The translations under genes were made by a program, and so were the position numbers. Positions 47,222-55,337 of a stretch of 64,000 nucleotides of DNA are shown in pieces. How positions within the stretch are numbered: the stretch's first letter is position 1; each line of letters opens with the position of its first letter. Below the pieces are notes generated by a model, which made no database searches, was not told the origin of the DNA, and saw only the letters and a program-made list of their open reading frames with translations. This DNA is from a virus: IMG/VR virus record IMGVR_UViG_3300008116_000054, positions 34,369 through 98,368 of that record. The stretch is one strand, 5' to 3'.

Positions 47222-48124
47222 ATGAGATCTTTGCTTGCTAATGTTTTAGGCCAGACTTCATTTTGGCTTATAAACAAACATTTAGTCAAAACACTTGAAG
47301 GCAACTATAGCGCAGTCGTGCTGTTGTCGGATCTTATCCAAAGAAGAGAATATTTCGCTTCTCGAGGAGATCTGACTGAAGACGGATCTTTTTATGTGCT
47401 TTCTGAGACCATAGAAGAAGATCTTGCTATGGGAGCTCAGATGCGACGACGTGCCACAAAAGACCTTCAGGAAAAGGGTCTTGTATTGGTCCACTCTAAG
47501 CAAACTTCAGTTCCTTCTAAAGGAATACAAACAGTCAACTACTACTGCCTAAACGACGAAGCAATCATAGACATCCTGCAAGGAAACAAGGGGCGGGGGT
47601 TACAAAACACGACCACGGGGGTTACAAATCATGACCACGGGGGTTACAAAACTGGCACACAAATAAGAATAGAAGAAAAGAAAGAAGAGAAGACGAAATT
47701 TTCGCAGGAAGACATCTACCGGAGATGGCTAGCTGAGGTTCCTGAGAGACCAGACTTCAAGTCCTGCTACGATGAGCTCCTGGTTCTGTTCGAGTCCTTG
47801 AAGACCGCTGGCTTCTCCTCCGCCGAGATCTCACCTTCCTTCAAGAAGAAGATCCTGCGCCGCTGGGAGAGATCTAAGTTCCCGCAGCGCCACGAGGACT
47901 GGTGGGACAAAGCTCTAGGCGCGACGTTCAACGCTGACATCGAGCTTGCGGTTCCTGAGGTTCGAGAGGAACGGGGTGTAAAGGTATCGAAGATGGACGG
48001 GCAGATAACGATAGAGACCGCGCTCAAGATGGTGACAGACGACGACGTCATCGAGGAGATGATGCGGGAGCACGAGCGGATAATGTCTAGCGGACCTAGA
48101 CAAGGAGTGCTGGAAGATGAGTGA
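47222..48124 (+). CDS. Putative replication initiator/helicase loader (winged-helix N-terminus)
   Basis: 300 residues. Residues about 18-95 look like a winged helix (VVLLSDLIQRREYF, EDLAMGAQMRRRATKDLQEKGLVLVH), as in phage initiators. The middle carries the iteron DNA, translated in three different frames. The C-terminal part (DIYRRWLAEVPERPDFKSCY ... LRRWERSKFPQRHEDWW) resembles loader domains. The gene lies between primase and helicase, overlaps the helicase start, and contains a candidate origin, the same plan as lambda gene O. Function is inferred from these features. Confidence 0.6.
   Translation: MRSLLANVLGQTSFWLINKHLVKTLEGNYSAVVLLSDLIQRREYFASRGDLTEDGSFYVLSETIEEDLAMGAQMRRRATKDLQEKGLVLVHSKQTSVPSKGIQTVNYYCLNDEAIIDILQGNKGRGLQNTTTGVTNHDHGGYKTGTQIRIEEKKEEKTKFSQEDIYRRWLAEVPERPDFKSCYDELLVLFESLKTAGFSSAEISPSFKKKILRRWERSKFPQRHEDWWDKALGATFNADIELAVPEVREERGVKVSKMDGQITIETALKMVTDDDVIEEMMREHERIMSSGPRQGVLEDE
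47595..47660 (+). repeat. Three 22-bp tandem iterons, candidate replication origin
   Basis: Units 47595-47616, 47617-47638 and 47639-47660. Each starts GGGGGTTACAAA, and units 1 and 2 end GACCAC (unit 3 GGCACAC-like). The period of 22 is not a multiple of 3, so the protein sequence is not repeated; conservation is at DNA level. A purine-rich, A+T-rich stretch (47661-47702) follows, as expected for an unwinding element. Confidence 0.85.
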
Positions 48125-49172
48125 GCCTAAGATAAACTCAAAGGTCGAGCTTTTCGAGGCCAAGCAGGAACTCGAGAAGGCGAAGGTTCAGGAAGGCATC
48201 GCGAAGCTGAACCAGAAGAAAGCCTTGCAGGAAAGACTCGAGAACTACTCGCTTAGCGAGATCGAGGCCCGCAAAGGCTCGGGCAACGCCAAGCGCCTGG
48301 TCGGCATACTTGAGCGCGACGCGGACCTGATTCGTAAGGCGGTGCCTTTCATAAACTCTGCCCTGAGCACGGTATGCCCGCTGTGTCCGGGTGCCGTGTA
48401 CCTGATGGGTGCTGCCTCAGGCACGGGCAAGTCTACTACGACGGCCGCGATCGCACACGGGCTCTACGCGCAAGGCATGAGGTCCTTCATCGTCTCGAAC
48501 GAGGAGACGGAAGCAAAGATCATCGCGCGCGTGGCATGCGTGGACCTCGGCATCGACTTCAACCTCTACATCCAAGACAAACTACCGGCGAGCTTCAGGA
48601 AGCAGATCGCACACAAGATCCTGGAGATCGAGCCGTACGTCACGGTGATGGACGATCCCATAGCGAGCACGACGCTGGAGAAGATCGAGTCAATCCTCAA
48701 GGAGGTGAACGAGTCCGGCGCCTACCAGGCGGTCATCGTGGACTTCCTTCAGCGCATCAACAAGTCAGTGGTGGTGCCAGGCATCGAACGGACGGATGCC
48801 CTATACCGATTCAAGGATCTGATCACGGACTACGCACAGTACGCAAAGACTCCGGTGATAGTGATGACCCAGCTGATCCCGATATCGTCAGACGAGACAG
48901 AGAGAAACGTTGAGACGCGTATAAAGTGGGTTCGCGGGTTCTACGAGGCCGCCGCCGCCGTGATCGAGATCATAAAGGTCAAGGGCATACCGGTATCGAA
49001 CTTCTACGTGGCCAAAGGCCGCTTCTCAAAGGCTGAGGTCACCGTGTCCTGTCGGTACGAGAACGGCAGGTTCACGTACGTCTCAAAGAAGGAACTTCAG
49101 GAACTGAAGGATCAGGCCCAGATAGACGCGATAAACGACATGGTGTCGAAGATGGATGTTGAAGAGCCATGA
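48117..49172 (+). CDS. Replicative DNA helicase, DnaB/gp41-like RecA-fold ATPase
   Basis: 351 residues. A basic coiled-coil N-terminus (1-45) is followed by CPLCPG (87-92) and Walker A GAASGTGKST (98-107). Then NEETEAKIIARVACVDLGID and Walker B AVIVDFLQR are found, with VIVMTQL, the polar motif before the final arginine finger region. It is shorter than DnaB because the usual N-terminal primase-interacting domain is replaced by the coiled coil. It is inferred to unwind the fork with the primase at 46325. Overlaps its neighbours on both sides. Confidence 0.85.
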   Translation: MSEPKINSKVELFEAKQELEKAKVQEGIAKLNQKKALQERLENYSLSEIEARKGSGNAKRLVGILERDADLIRKAVPFINSALSTVCPLCPGAVYLMGAASGTGKSTTTAAIAHGLYAQGMRSFIVSNEETEAKIIARVACVDLGIDFNLYIQDKLPASFRKQIAHKILEIEPYVTVMDDPIASTTLEKIESILKEVNESGAYQAVIVDFLQRINKSVVVPGIERTDALYRFKDLITDYAQYAKTPVIVMTQLIPISSDETERNVETRIKWVRGFYEAAAAVIEIIKVKGIPVSNFYVAKGRFSKAEVTVSCRYENGRFTYVSKKELQELKDQAQIDAINDMVSKMDVEEP

Positions 49173-49870
49173 AGACTTGCACTAACTGTAAACTTGAAAA
49201 AGATCGTTCTGACTTTCATTGCTCTAGTAAAGCAAAAGACGGACTTCAAAATCAATGTAAAAAGTGCCGTAATATAAAAGCAAGTGAATATGTTAAAAAC
49301 AATAAACAAAGATACAAAGACCATCGCACAAAATGGATGGCGGAAAATCCGGAACGAGAAAGAGAAAATAAACGCTTAAGAAGATTAAGAAACAAAGGCA
49401 CTGATAAAGAAGAAAAGAGAAAGACTTACTCTCAAGAAGAGCGTAAAGAAATGTATGCAAGACGAGCTCAAGATCCTCAGTGGCTTGAGAAGAAAAGAAA
49501 CAGAGCAAGAGAGTTTGAGAGAAACAAGAGAAAGAATCTCTTAAAAAGGATTGAGAATCAGATTAGATGCCGTACGTCAATCGCAATAAAAGGCGGCTCT
49601 AAGCTAGGAAAGTATGAGCAGTATATAGGGTGCAGCACTGAAGATCTAAAGGCTCATCTTGAGGCTAAATTTAAGCCCGGTATGACGTGGGACAATTGGG
49701 GTAGAGAAGGCTGGCATATCGATCATATACTTCCAGTGTCAAGTTTCGATCTATCAAATCCTGATGAGTTTTTTAAAGCCTTTCATTATACCAATCTTCA
49801 GCCTCTGTGGGAGTCAGAGAATCTTTCCAAAGGAAGCAAAATATTATTAACACAAGGAGACGACGCATGA
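49169..49870 (+). CDS. HNH homing endonuclease behind the helicase gene
   Basis: 233 residues, more A+T-rich than its neighbours. Zinc ribbon CTNC at residues 4-7 and CKKC near 31, a long basic coiled stretch, then the HNH core YIGCSTEDLKAHLE, KPGMTWDNWG, WHIDHILPVSSF and NLQPLWESENLSK. Closest in the window to the HNH gene at 8868 (shared start and core). The start overlaps the helicase stop and its end overlaps the start of the lipoprotein gene, whose AAGGAG site lies inside it. Confidence 0.87.
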   Translation: MKTCTNCKLEKDRSDFHCSSKAKDGLQNQCKKCRNIKASEYVKNNKQRYKDHRTKWMAENPERERENKRLRRLRNKGTDKEEKRKTYSQEERKEMYARRAQDPQWLEKKRNRAREFERNKRKNLLKRIENQIRCRTSIAIKGGSKLGKYEQYIGCSTEDLKAHLEAKFKPGMTWDNWGREGWHIDHILPVSSFDLSNPDEFFKAFHYTNLQPLWESENLSKGSKILLTQGDDA

Positions 49871-50055
49871 GAGTTCTTACGATGGCTTTTGCTCTTGCCT
49901 TGACCGGATGTGCGACCAGCCCTTGGTCGAGGATGACCGATAGGGTGGTCGATAACGGCCTCTCTAGGTTCGACGACAGGAACAGAGACACGACGTGCTA
50001 CGTGTACCGCGACAGCGACGGGAGCAGCATCTCGTGCATCAGGATCGACAGATGA
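49867..50055 (+). CDS. Small lipoprotein, 62 aa
   Basis: MRVLTMAFALALTGCATS is a lipoprotein signal with lipobox LTGC (Cys15 mature N-terminus). AAGGAG lies 8 bases upstream of the ATG. The mature part is charged and serine-rich with two further cysteines. It could be an outer-membrane component such as an o-spanin or a host-surface modifier; too short to classify. It supports a Gram-negative host. Confidence 0.7.
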   Translation: MRVLTMAFALALTGCATSPWSRMTDRVVDNGLSRFDDRNRDTTCYVYRDSDGSSISCIRIDR

Positions 50056-50402
50056 AGAGTACGCCCCGCGAGCTCGTGCAGGCCATGATCCGAAGGCGCG
50101 TCTCCAAGGCGCGGTCGGACAGACCCCAGCATCCAGAAGAGTCCGTGCGCGACGTGTGCCTGCGGTTCTTGAAGGAGTTCGACGACGAGCTCTCTAGGAC
50201 CAAGAGCGCGGTCGCACGCTATTTCTTGATCCAGGAGAAGCCGGACGTGCTGGTCAAGCAGCTGATGAGGTTCGATCCTGCCGTGACGGTCGAGATGGAG
50301 TGGTTCGGCGAGGAGATCGAGGACCTTAGGCTCGAGGGACTTCGGGTCGTCATCCGGGGTGAGACAATAACCGTAAGCGTCGTAGACGTGATGTTCGAGT
50401 AG
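50052..50402 (+). CDS. Unknown protein, 116 aa
   Basis: ATG at 50052 overlaps the lipoprotein stop (ATGA); the upstream extension of the frame is rejected. Helical N-terminal two-thirds (VRDVCLRFLKEFDDELSRTK), short beta C-terminus (GLRVVIRGETITVSVVDV). No family recognised. Confidence 0.55.
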   Translation: MKSTPRELVQAMIRRRVSKARSDRPQHPEESVRDVCLRFLKEFDDELSRTKSAVARYFLIQEKPDVLVKQLMRFDPAVTVEMEWFGEEIEDLRLEGLRVVIRGETITVSVVDVMFE

Positions 50403-50407
50403 AAGAC

Positions 50408-50731
50408 ATGCCTATAATCATACCGGTCTTTTCCATAGCGATCGTTCTTGCCGTATACTGGTGGTACTGCAGCATCGTGTTCGGCGGCGGCAGCGTCTGG
50501 CTCGGGCTCGCGGCCGCGCTGACCATGAACCTGATCTGGATCCTTCTTGCTAGATGGCTCGAGCGCGCCAGCTGGATATCGTTCTACGGTGTCGCCTGGG
50601 AGCTCGGGCTCGTCATCATAACGGCGGCGTACCCGTACCTCGTGCGGGGGATGTCGGTGAACTGGATGTTCTGGCTCGGTATCGGCTTGGCCATCGCAGC
50701 GGTGATATCGATGTACATGGGCGTCGAGTAG
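50408..50731 (+). CDS. Integral membrane protein with four segments, 107 aa
   Basis: Hydrophobic segments at about 3-20, 28-47, 57-75 and 84-104 (PIIIPVFSIAIVLAVYW, LAAALTMNLIWILLA, ISFYGVAWELGLVIITAA, MFWLGIGLAIAAVISMY). Little outside the membrane. Small multi-pass phage membrane proteins next to a lipoprotein can be holins, but no lysozyme gene is in view, so this is only a possibility. Confidence 0.6.
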   Translation: MPIIIPVFSIAIVLAVYWWYCSIVFGGGSVWLGLAAALTMNLIWILLARWLERASWISFYGVAWELGLVIITAAYPYLVRGMSVNWMFWLGIGLAIAAVISMYMGVE

Positions 50732-50761
50732 AATATCGCCCAGACAGACCAGGAGAACATC

Positions 50762-51094
50762 GTGGCTAGACACCCGAAAGTGAAGCGCGGCAGAAAACCC
50801 AGCGGCTTTCCGTCGCGCGTGCTCGTATACGGGCATGCCGTGGAGATCATCTACTGCCACGAGATGCCGAAGGGGTACGTAGACACGTTCGGCGTCACGT
50901 ACCACAACGAGAAGCGGATCTACATCAACCTGGATCAGCCTAGAGACGAGATGGAGCGCACGGTGTTCCACGAGATCTGTCACATGGTCTTGTTCCTCAG
51001 CGGTCACAAGTACGCGATGGAGGACGGCCAGGAAGAGGCGGTTATAAGGGCATTGGAGCACGGGCTCCTTCCACTTTACAGGAGGAAGAGATGA
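50762..51094 (+). CDS. Small zinc metallopeptidase-like protein (HExxH), 110 aa
   Basis: The start is GTG with AGGAG upstream. TVFHEICHMVLFLSGHKY contains HEICH (HExxH) and is followed 20 residues later by QEEAVIRALEHGL, which can supply the third ligand, as in ImmA/IrrE- or SprT-like small peptidases. The basic N-terminus (HPKVKRGRKPSG) may bind nucleic acid. Possible targets are host regulators; not assignable. Confidence 0.65.
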   Translation: MARHPKVKRGRKPSGFPSRVLVYGHAVEIIYCHEMPKGYVDTFGVTYHNEKRIYINLDQPRDEMERTVFHEICHMVLFLSGHKYAMEDGQEEAVIRALEHGLLPLYRRKR

Positions 51095-51534
51095 AAACTC
51101 TGCTTATCGCGATAGTCATGCTCCTTGCAACCGAGGCGCAGGCTCGGTACCTGGATCTCGACAGGTTCTCTCTGAAGCTTATGCAGTTCACGTGCAACCG
51201 CGAGATGCTGACGCCCGACATCCCGTGCGATCAGTACCGCGGCAGGATCGCGACCGACTTCGACCTCTCGTTCCTGAGGAACGGATTCTGGCGCAACCAG
51301 ATCCACGGTGAAGGAACGTACTCGAAGTTCATGACGGTAGGATGGAGGTACGAGGTCGGCTTCAGGATCGGTCAGTTCGAGCTGTTTCACGAGCACCACT
51401 CGCGGCACGTGATGGAGCAGGAGATGCCCGACTACTGGGATCGGGCATACCAGCAGCCGATGCAGCAGAACTTTCCCGTGGAAGACTCGTACGGTGTGCG
51501 GATAATTTTGTACGAGAAAAGAAAAGGACCCTGA
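51091..51534 (+). CDS. Secreted protein, 147 aa, unknown
   Basis: MKTLLIAIVMLLATEAQA is a Sec signal peptide, with cleavage expected after AQA. The mature part is beta-rich (YSKFMTVGWRYEVGFRIGQF) and contains FELFHEHHSRHV and two cysteines. Last gene of the plus-strand block, ending at the bidirectional terminator. Probably periplasmic or outer-membrane; no family recognised. Confidence 0.6.
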   Translation: MKTLLIAIVMLLATEAQARYLDLDRFSLKLMQFTCNREMLTPDIPCDQYRGRIATDFDLSFLRNGFWRNQIHGEGTYSKFMTVGWRYEVGFRIGQFELFHEHHSRHVMEQEMPDYWDRAYQQPMQQNFPVEDSYGVRIILYEKRKGP

Positions 51535-51542
51535 CGGGTCCT
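51515..51542. terminator. Terminator between convergent operons
   Basis: AGGACCC-TGAC-GGGTCCT (51525-51542) is a perfect 7-bp stem. On the minus strand it is followed by TTTTCTTTTC, making a good intrinsic terminator for the fibre operon. For the plus strand the run is less T-rich. Confidence 0.85.
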
Positions 51543-51548
51543 CTTAGA

Positions 51549-51896
51549 TCAGAGTCCGAGATCTTCTCTGGAAGGCGATTTGCCCAGCATAAGCTTCCGC
51601 TCTGCCGCAGACATCTCATCCCACGACTTAAGAACGAGCCCTTCCTTTAGTTCGGCGATCTTATTAGCGATCGCTTCGGCCGGAAGGTAGGACTTCGCCT
51701 CGTCGGATTCCTCGTCGAGAAGTTCCCAGTAGGCGAGGACGTCTTCCTCGTTCTCTGGTTTTTCTTTGAACCAGAGCGTGAGGGCAACGTCAGCAGAGTT
51801 TCCTAAGTAGTTGTCGCCGCAGTTTGCTTTCATCCAAGCGTCGACTGCCTGAAGGTCAAGGTTAAAAGATTTCCATTCTAGTTTGATAGAGTACAT
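51549..51896 (-). CDS. Possible tail-fibre assembly or accessory protein, 115 aa
   Basis: ATG at 51896 lies just after the fibre gene stop (TAATATG) with GGAG 8 bases upstream; the open frame further upstream overlaps the fibre gene and is rejected. Acidic, helical (ENEEDVLAYWELLDEESDEAK), ending SAAERKLMLGKSPSREDLGL. Small acidic proteins after a fibre gene are often chaperones or adaptors; function inferred from position only. Confidence 0.5.
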   Translation of the reverse strand: MYSIKLEWKSFNLDLQAVDAWMKANCGDNYLGNSADVALTLWFKEKPENEEDVLAYWELLDEESDEAKSYLPAEAIANKIAELKEGLVLKSWDEMSAAERKLMLGKSPSREDLGL

Positions 51897-51897
51897 A

Positions 51898-54162
51898 TTA
51901 TAGCTCCCGAGCTGTAAGTGTGCGGTTTGTACCGATTGCTGTTCCAGTTCCAGCGCTGACACTCCAATATACATCTATCTTGTGAAAGCCTGCAGCTAAT
52001 GGCTGGATCATAGCAAAACTGACAACTGATCTGTATCCGCTTGCGGCAGGCATCGCCTGCCTTAAGTTTGGTATTTGCAATCCGTTGACATATATGAAAA
52101 AGTCAGTCGTCTGACCTACGGTGTTGTTGGTTACAAGCGCATCAAAAGTTATAAAAACCGGATTACCGCTGGTCTTAAGCGTAAGACTCATATCAGGCAG
52201 CGGTACGTAGCTCGTACTTGTTGTCGTAGGTGCACTCGTAACCCCAATCGCCTGCGCCCAGTTCGTCAACGGCTTGACCGCTGCCGCGCTGAACTTCCTC
52301 ATATCACCGATCGCGCACGATCCGACCGGAAGCGTGTTCTGAAGATCTCCCGGCTGGTTGATCTTGGGCGAGTGGATAGGGGTGATGATGTCGAACGAGT
52401 CGGCATACCATCTACCAGTATTTCCACTAGTAATTCTTACGGTATGTCGACCTAAACTTAAACCAGTAACCCTCAAAACACCAACACCAACGGCACTTGA
52501 GGTGCCAGATATAGTAGCTGTAGGACTTGCTGTGAAACTTAAGCCTGTGCTTTGCTGAGCGAATTGTGTGGTAAAACCCGATAGATTGCTACTACCATTA
52601 ACAGAAATTGTTAAGGCCATAGTTTGAGCGTTCTCAAAAATAGTTCTTACCTCAAACCCTGTTCCAAAAAAACTATATTCCCAAAATCCGCCATTAGTTG
52701 TAGATTGAAAGTTTAGTCCAGACTGAAAAGTACTTGGGCTAACTGCTGTTATTGCCCAGGTTCCAGAATATATAAACTCTCGTGCACAATATTTTCTTAG
52801 TGCTCCAGAAGTTACACTGTCTATTGCTGCAGTAGATATTGCAGTAGAATCCCCCATCACAAAATAATCAGCCAGCGCCACCGCACCTGCAGGAAGTGTA
52901 GGAGTTTTAGGACCGTAGACGATGAAGCTATTAATGCCGACAGCATTAGTTGTCCAATTGATTTTTACAGTGTGCGTTCCATATGGAAGACCAGAACATA
53001 TTTTCCTTATTGTCCTAACGTTGGCGGTAGAGAAAGTTACTGACCCTGAAACAGCCGATCCATCTATAGCAATAGACAAGGTAGCTGCAGCGGTGCTTGG
53101 AACAACATCTAAATCTAATCCAGTTCCAACAAAAGTAAGCGTAACGTAATCACCAGTAGCAGAAGTATTTAGATATTCGTAACCAATAGCAAATCTATCG
53201 TTTATAAGTGCATTACTTCCAACCAATGTAGTCGTACCGTCATCTAAAGTAAAGGCGCGGTTGCTTGCTGATGCCGTCAAGCTGCTAAAATCATCGCCCC
53301 GACCAGCACCAAACTCACGAGGAAAGTACCGACGGATCTCTTCCTCGTTGGTGTGGTCGGCCGACGACAGGAAAGCTGCTGCGGCGTTGGTGGGCGTAAC
53401 GGCCTTGGCGATGGTTCCGTCAGCCTTCTGATAGACCAGCACGTGGCCGCCGCGAGTTCCTAAGGTGCCGGACTCGAAGCCGGTCGTAGGAGACATGGTC
53501 CCGGTAGAGTTCTGGAACAGTCTTCTGCCGCCGATGTACGAGGTGGTCTGCGGGAGGAAGATGGATGCGGAGGTGTTGAGGACCTCGTAGCCAAACACAC
53601 CGAAAGCATTACTTGAGCTTGTGAGCTGTACGGTGTGTAATCCTAAAGTCAACCCACTAATTATCGGAAAAACTATATTAGAACTGTAGCTTCTGGCCAA
53701 GATAGTGTCGGCCCAAGCGCCTGTTACGTTAGTGCTGCTTCCTCCGTTGACTGTGTAACTGAAAGTTCTATTACTACTGTCGTTATATCTCAGTAAATTT
53801 AGCCCAGTTCCGTAAAATGTAATTTCACAGACTGCTCCAGAAGAACCTTGAGGTCTTTGTCCGTTTACGTCAATTGGATTCGTCCAAGGACCGTAGAACC
53901 TAACCGCGTTGTGCACGTCGTTGATCGGCTTCCAAACTCGCTCGCCGTTGGGACCGACCTCGCCCTGTACCTCTACGATGCCCTGGGTCATGATACGCTC
54001 TACGCCGAACTTAGGAAGTCCGTCGGCGGCGAAGTTTACCACCGGCGCGCGGTTTACTACCGTGGTGAAAGGTGCCGAGACCCTAGGAAGAAACGTAAGT
54101 GGTTCCTGCTCTAGTCCTATGGCAGAATCGATGTCTTTGATCTGTGGTGATACTTTTGCCAT
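51898..54162 (-). CDS. Tail fibre/adhesin with three repeated jelly-roll-like modules, 754 aa
   Basis: The N-terminal 90 residues (FTTVVNRAPVVNFAADGLPK) probably attach to the baseplate or another fibre. Three related modules share a core (CEITFYGTGLNLL, VTLTFVGTGLDLD, YSFFGTGFEVR) and an ending G-x-HTV (LGLHTVQLTS, YGTHTVKINW, LGRHTVRITS), like carbohydrate-binding beta-sandwiches. The DNA for the modules is richer in A+T than the linkers between them, which suggests modular exchange. The C-terminus (VYWSVSAGTGTAIGTNRTLTA) is a separate tip. Receptor binding is the likely role. Confidence 0.75.
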   Translation of the reverse strand: MAKVSPQIKDIDSAIGLEQEPLTFLPRVSAPFTTVVNRAPVVNFAADGLPKFGVERIMTQGIVEVQGEVGPNGERVWKPINDVHNAVRFYGPWTNPIDVNGQRPQGSSGAVCEITFYGTGLNLLRYNDSSNRTFSYTVNGGSSTNVTGAWADTILARSYSSNIVFPIISGLTLGLHTVQLTSSSNAFGVFGYEVLNTSASIFLPQTTSYIGGRRLFQNSTGTMSPTTGFESGTLGTRGGHVLVYQKADGTIAKAVTPTNAAAAFLSSADHTNEEEIRRYFPREFGAGRGDDFSSLTASASNRAFTLDDGTTTLVGSNALINDRFAIGYEYLNTSATGDYVTLTFVGTGLDLDVVPSTAAATLSIAIDGSAVSGSVTFSTANVRTIRKICSGLPYGTHTVKINWTTNAVGINSFIVYGPKTPTLPAGAVALADYFVMGDSTAISTAAIDSVTSGALRKYCAREFIYSGTWAITAVSPSTFQSGLNFQSTTNGGFWEYSFFGTGFEVRTIFENAQTMALTISVNGSSNLSGFTTQFAQQSTGLSFTASPTATISGTSSAVGVGVLRVTGLSLGRHTVRITSGNTGRWYADSFDIITPIHSPKINQPGDLQNTLPVGSCAIGDMRKFSAAAVKPLTNWAQAIGVTSAPTTTSTSYVPLPDMSLTLKTSGNPVFITFDALVTNNTVGQTTDFFIYVNGLQIPNLRQAMPAASGYRSVVSFAMIQPLAAGFHKIDVYWSVSAGTGTAIGTNRTLTAREL

Positions 54163-54200
54163 GTATTGTTCTCCCTTATGTTTGGAGTAGTATATCTAGA

Positions 54201-55265
54201 TTAGAGTTCCGATTCAAAAAAGGCCAGTCCGCCCCAGCCTAAAGAGACCCCAGTGGTTAATCCATGCGCGTTTTTTGTGCCAATAACCCTGGCGCGCAGA
54301 CCTGATGCGGATGCTGTGGCTAATGTAAAACCACTTTGACTAGTACCGCTGATATTCACCACGGCATAATCTACTCCATATGTAGTGCCGTTTGCGTCCC
54401 AGTTAATCGTTCCTCGCATAAAAACAGGCATAGGAAACCAGAAATTTATTGTGTTTGCGGCTACATCACCACCTGCTGCAGGAAGAAGTGTGGCGGCAGC
54501 AACGCAGTACCGCTGACACATCCGCAGCTCGTCGCCGATGCTTCTTCCCGCGCGCTTGAAGATGAGGTTCGTCGCGGCGCGGTAGCTGCCGGGAACGAGC
54601 ATGACTTGTGCGAGCTGGAAGGTGGCGCCGTTGGTGGCCGAGAAGTTTGCCTGGGTGCTGCCCGCAACAAAGTTGCCGTTCTGCCAGCTGTTCAGAGTCG
54701 AGGTCCTGAAATCCGTGCCAGAATCAAGCACGATCGAGATCTGAAGACCCGTCGAGTTGTCGAGGAGCCATGTTCCCGCGGTGTCGGTGGTAAAGTCGAT
54801 CGTCTTGCGCTCCCAGGTGTTCGCAGCGTTGATCGCTATGGTCGTGACGTACGATCTGTTTACGGCGTTGTTTCTAAGCGCAACGCCGTACGTGCCTGTA
54901 ACCGACGACTTCACCCAGAACTGAAGCCTAGCGCTCTGACCGCCGTGGATGAGCGCGTAGTCGGATCCCTCGATCTTGTAGTTCAGGAGACTGACCTCGC
55001 CCGCGGCGATAGACGAGTCCACGGTGGTGATCGTGTACAGGAGACTAAACTGAGATGCGAAGCCGGACTGCGCCACGGTAGGAACGTCTGTGGACCTTGT
55101 GATGTTGCCGACCATTGCTCCGACTTTCGTGTACTGCCAGCGATCTGCGGTGTAGGCGTTGTTCGCTACGGCGGTGAAGCTCGTACCGCGCTGCCAGAAG
55201 TCGAAATTTCCACCTATAATCATATTATTATAGCTATTTAGGTCGTCTATGCGTGGCGTAGTCAT
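54201..55265 (-). CDS. Tail fibre protein, NGxFDFWQRG family, 354 aa
   Basis: The N-terminus MIIGGNFDFWQRGTSFTAV with YTADRW is the hallmark of a common phage fibre/adhesin family; the rest is a carbohydrate-binding-module-like beta-sandwich (ARLQFWVKSSVTGTYGVALR, TIDFTTDTAGTWLL). It ends in a separate Gly/Ser-rich tip with AT-richer DNA. It overlaps a possible 22-codon frame upstream by 4 bases. Confidence 0.75.
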   Translation of the reverse strand: MTTPRIDDLNSYNNMIIGGNFDFWQRGTSFTAVANNAYTADRWQYTKVGAMVGNITRSTDVPTVAQSGFASQFSLLYTITTVDSSIAAGEVSLLNYKIEGSDYALIHGGQSARLQFWVKSSVTGTYGVALRNNAVNRSYVTTIAINAANTWERKTIDFTTDTAGTWLLDNSTGLQISIVLDSGTDFRTSTLNSWQNGNFVAGSTQANFSATNGATFQLAQVMLVPGSYRAATNLIFKRAGRSIGDELRMCQRYCVAAATLLPAAGGDVAANTINFWFPMPVFMRGTINWDANGTTYGVDYAVVNISGTSQSGFTLATASASGLRARVIGTKNAHGLTTGVSLGWGGLAFFESEL

Positions 55266-55330
55266 TTCACGATACCTTTCTTGTTGGCTTTTTCTAGTAT
55301 CTTTGAGTCGATTAAGCGCAGAGTATCCAT
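55262..55330 (-). CDS. Possible 22-residue peptide
   Basis: A frame from ATG 55330 that overlaps the next gene's ATG (ATGA). Highly charged, helical. There is no strong ribosome site (AAGATAG). It may simply be a spacer between fibre genes; listed because of the exact overlap. Confidence 0.25.
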   Translation of the reverse strand: MDTLRLIDSKILEKANKKGIVK

Positions 55331-55337
55331 ATCTATC

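Noticed and set aside
47595-47660. Iterons read as a CRISPR array
   Set aside because: Units are contiguous 22-mers without spacers and lie inside a coding gene.
50219-51061. Minus-strand open frame of 280 codons
   Set aside because: Antisense to four well-supported plus-strand genes; histidine/arginine/valine-rich and without a start context.
54336-55241. Plus-strand open frame of 301 codons
   Set aside because: Lies entirely antisense to the NGxFDFWQRG tail-fibre gene; its product is arginine/valine-rich low-complexity sequence with no ribosome site, a shadow of the real codon pattern.
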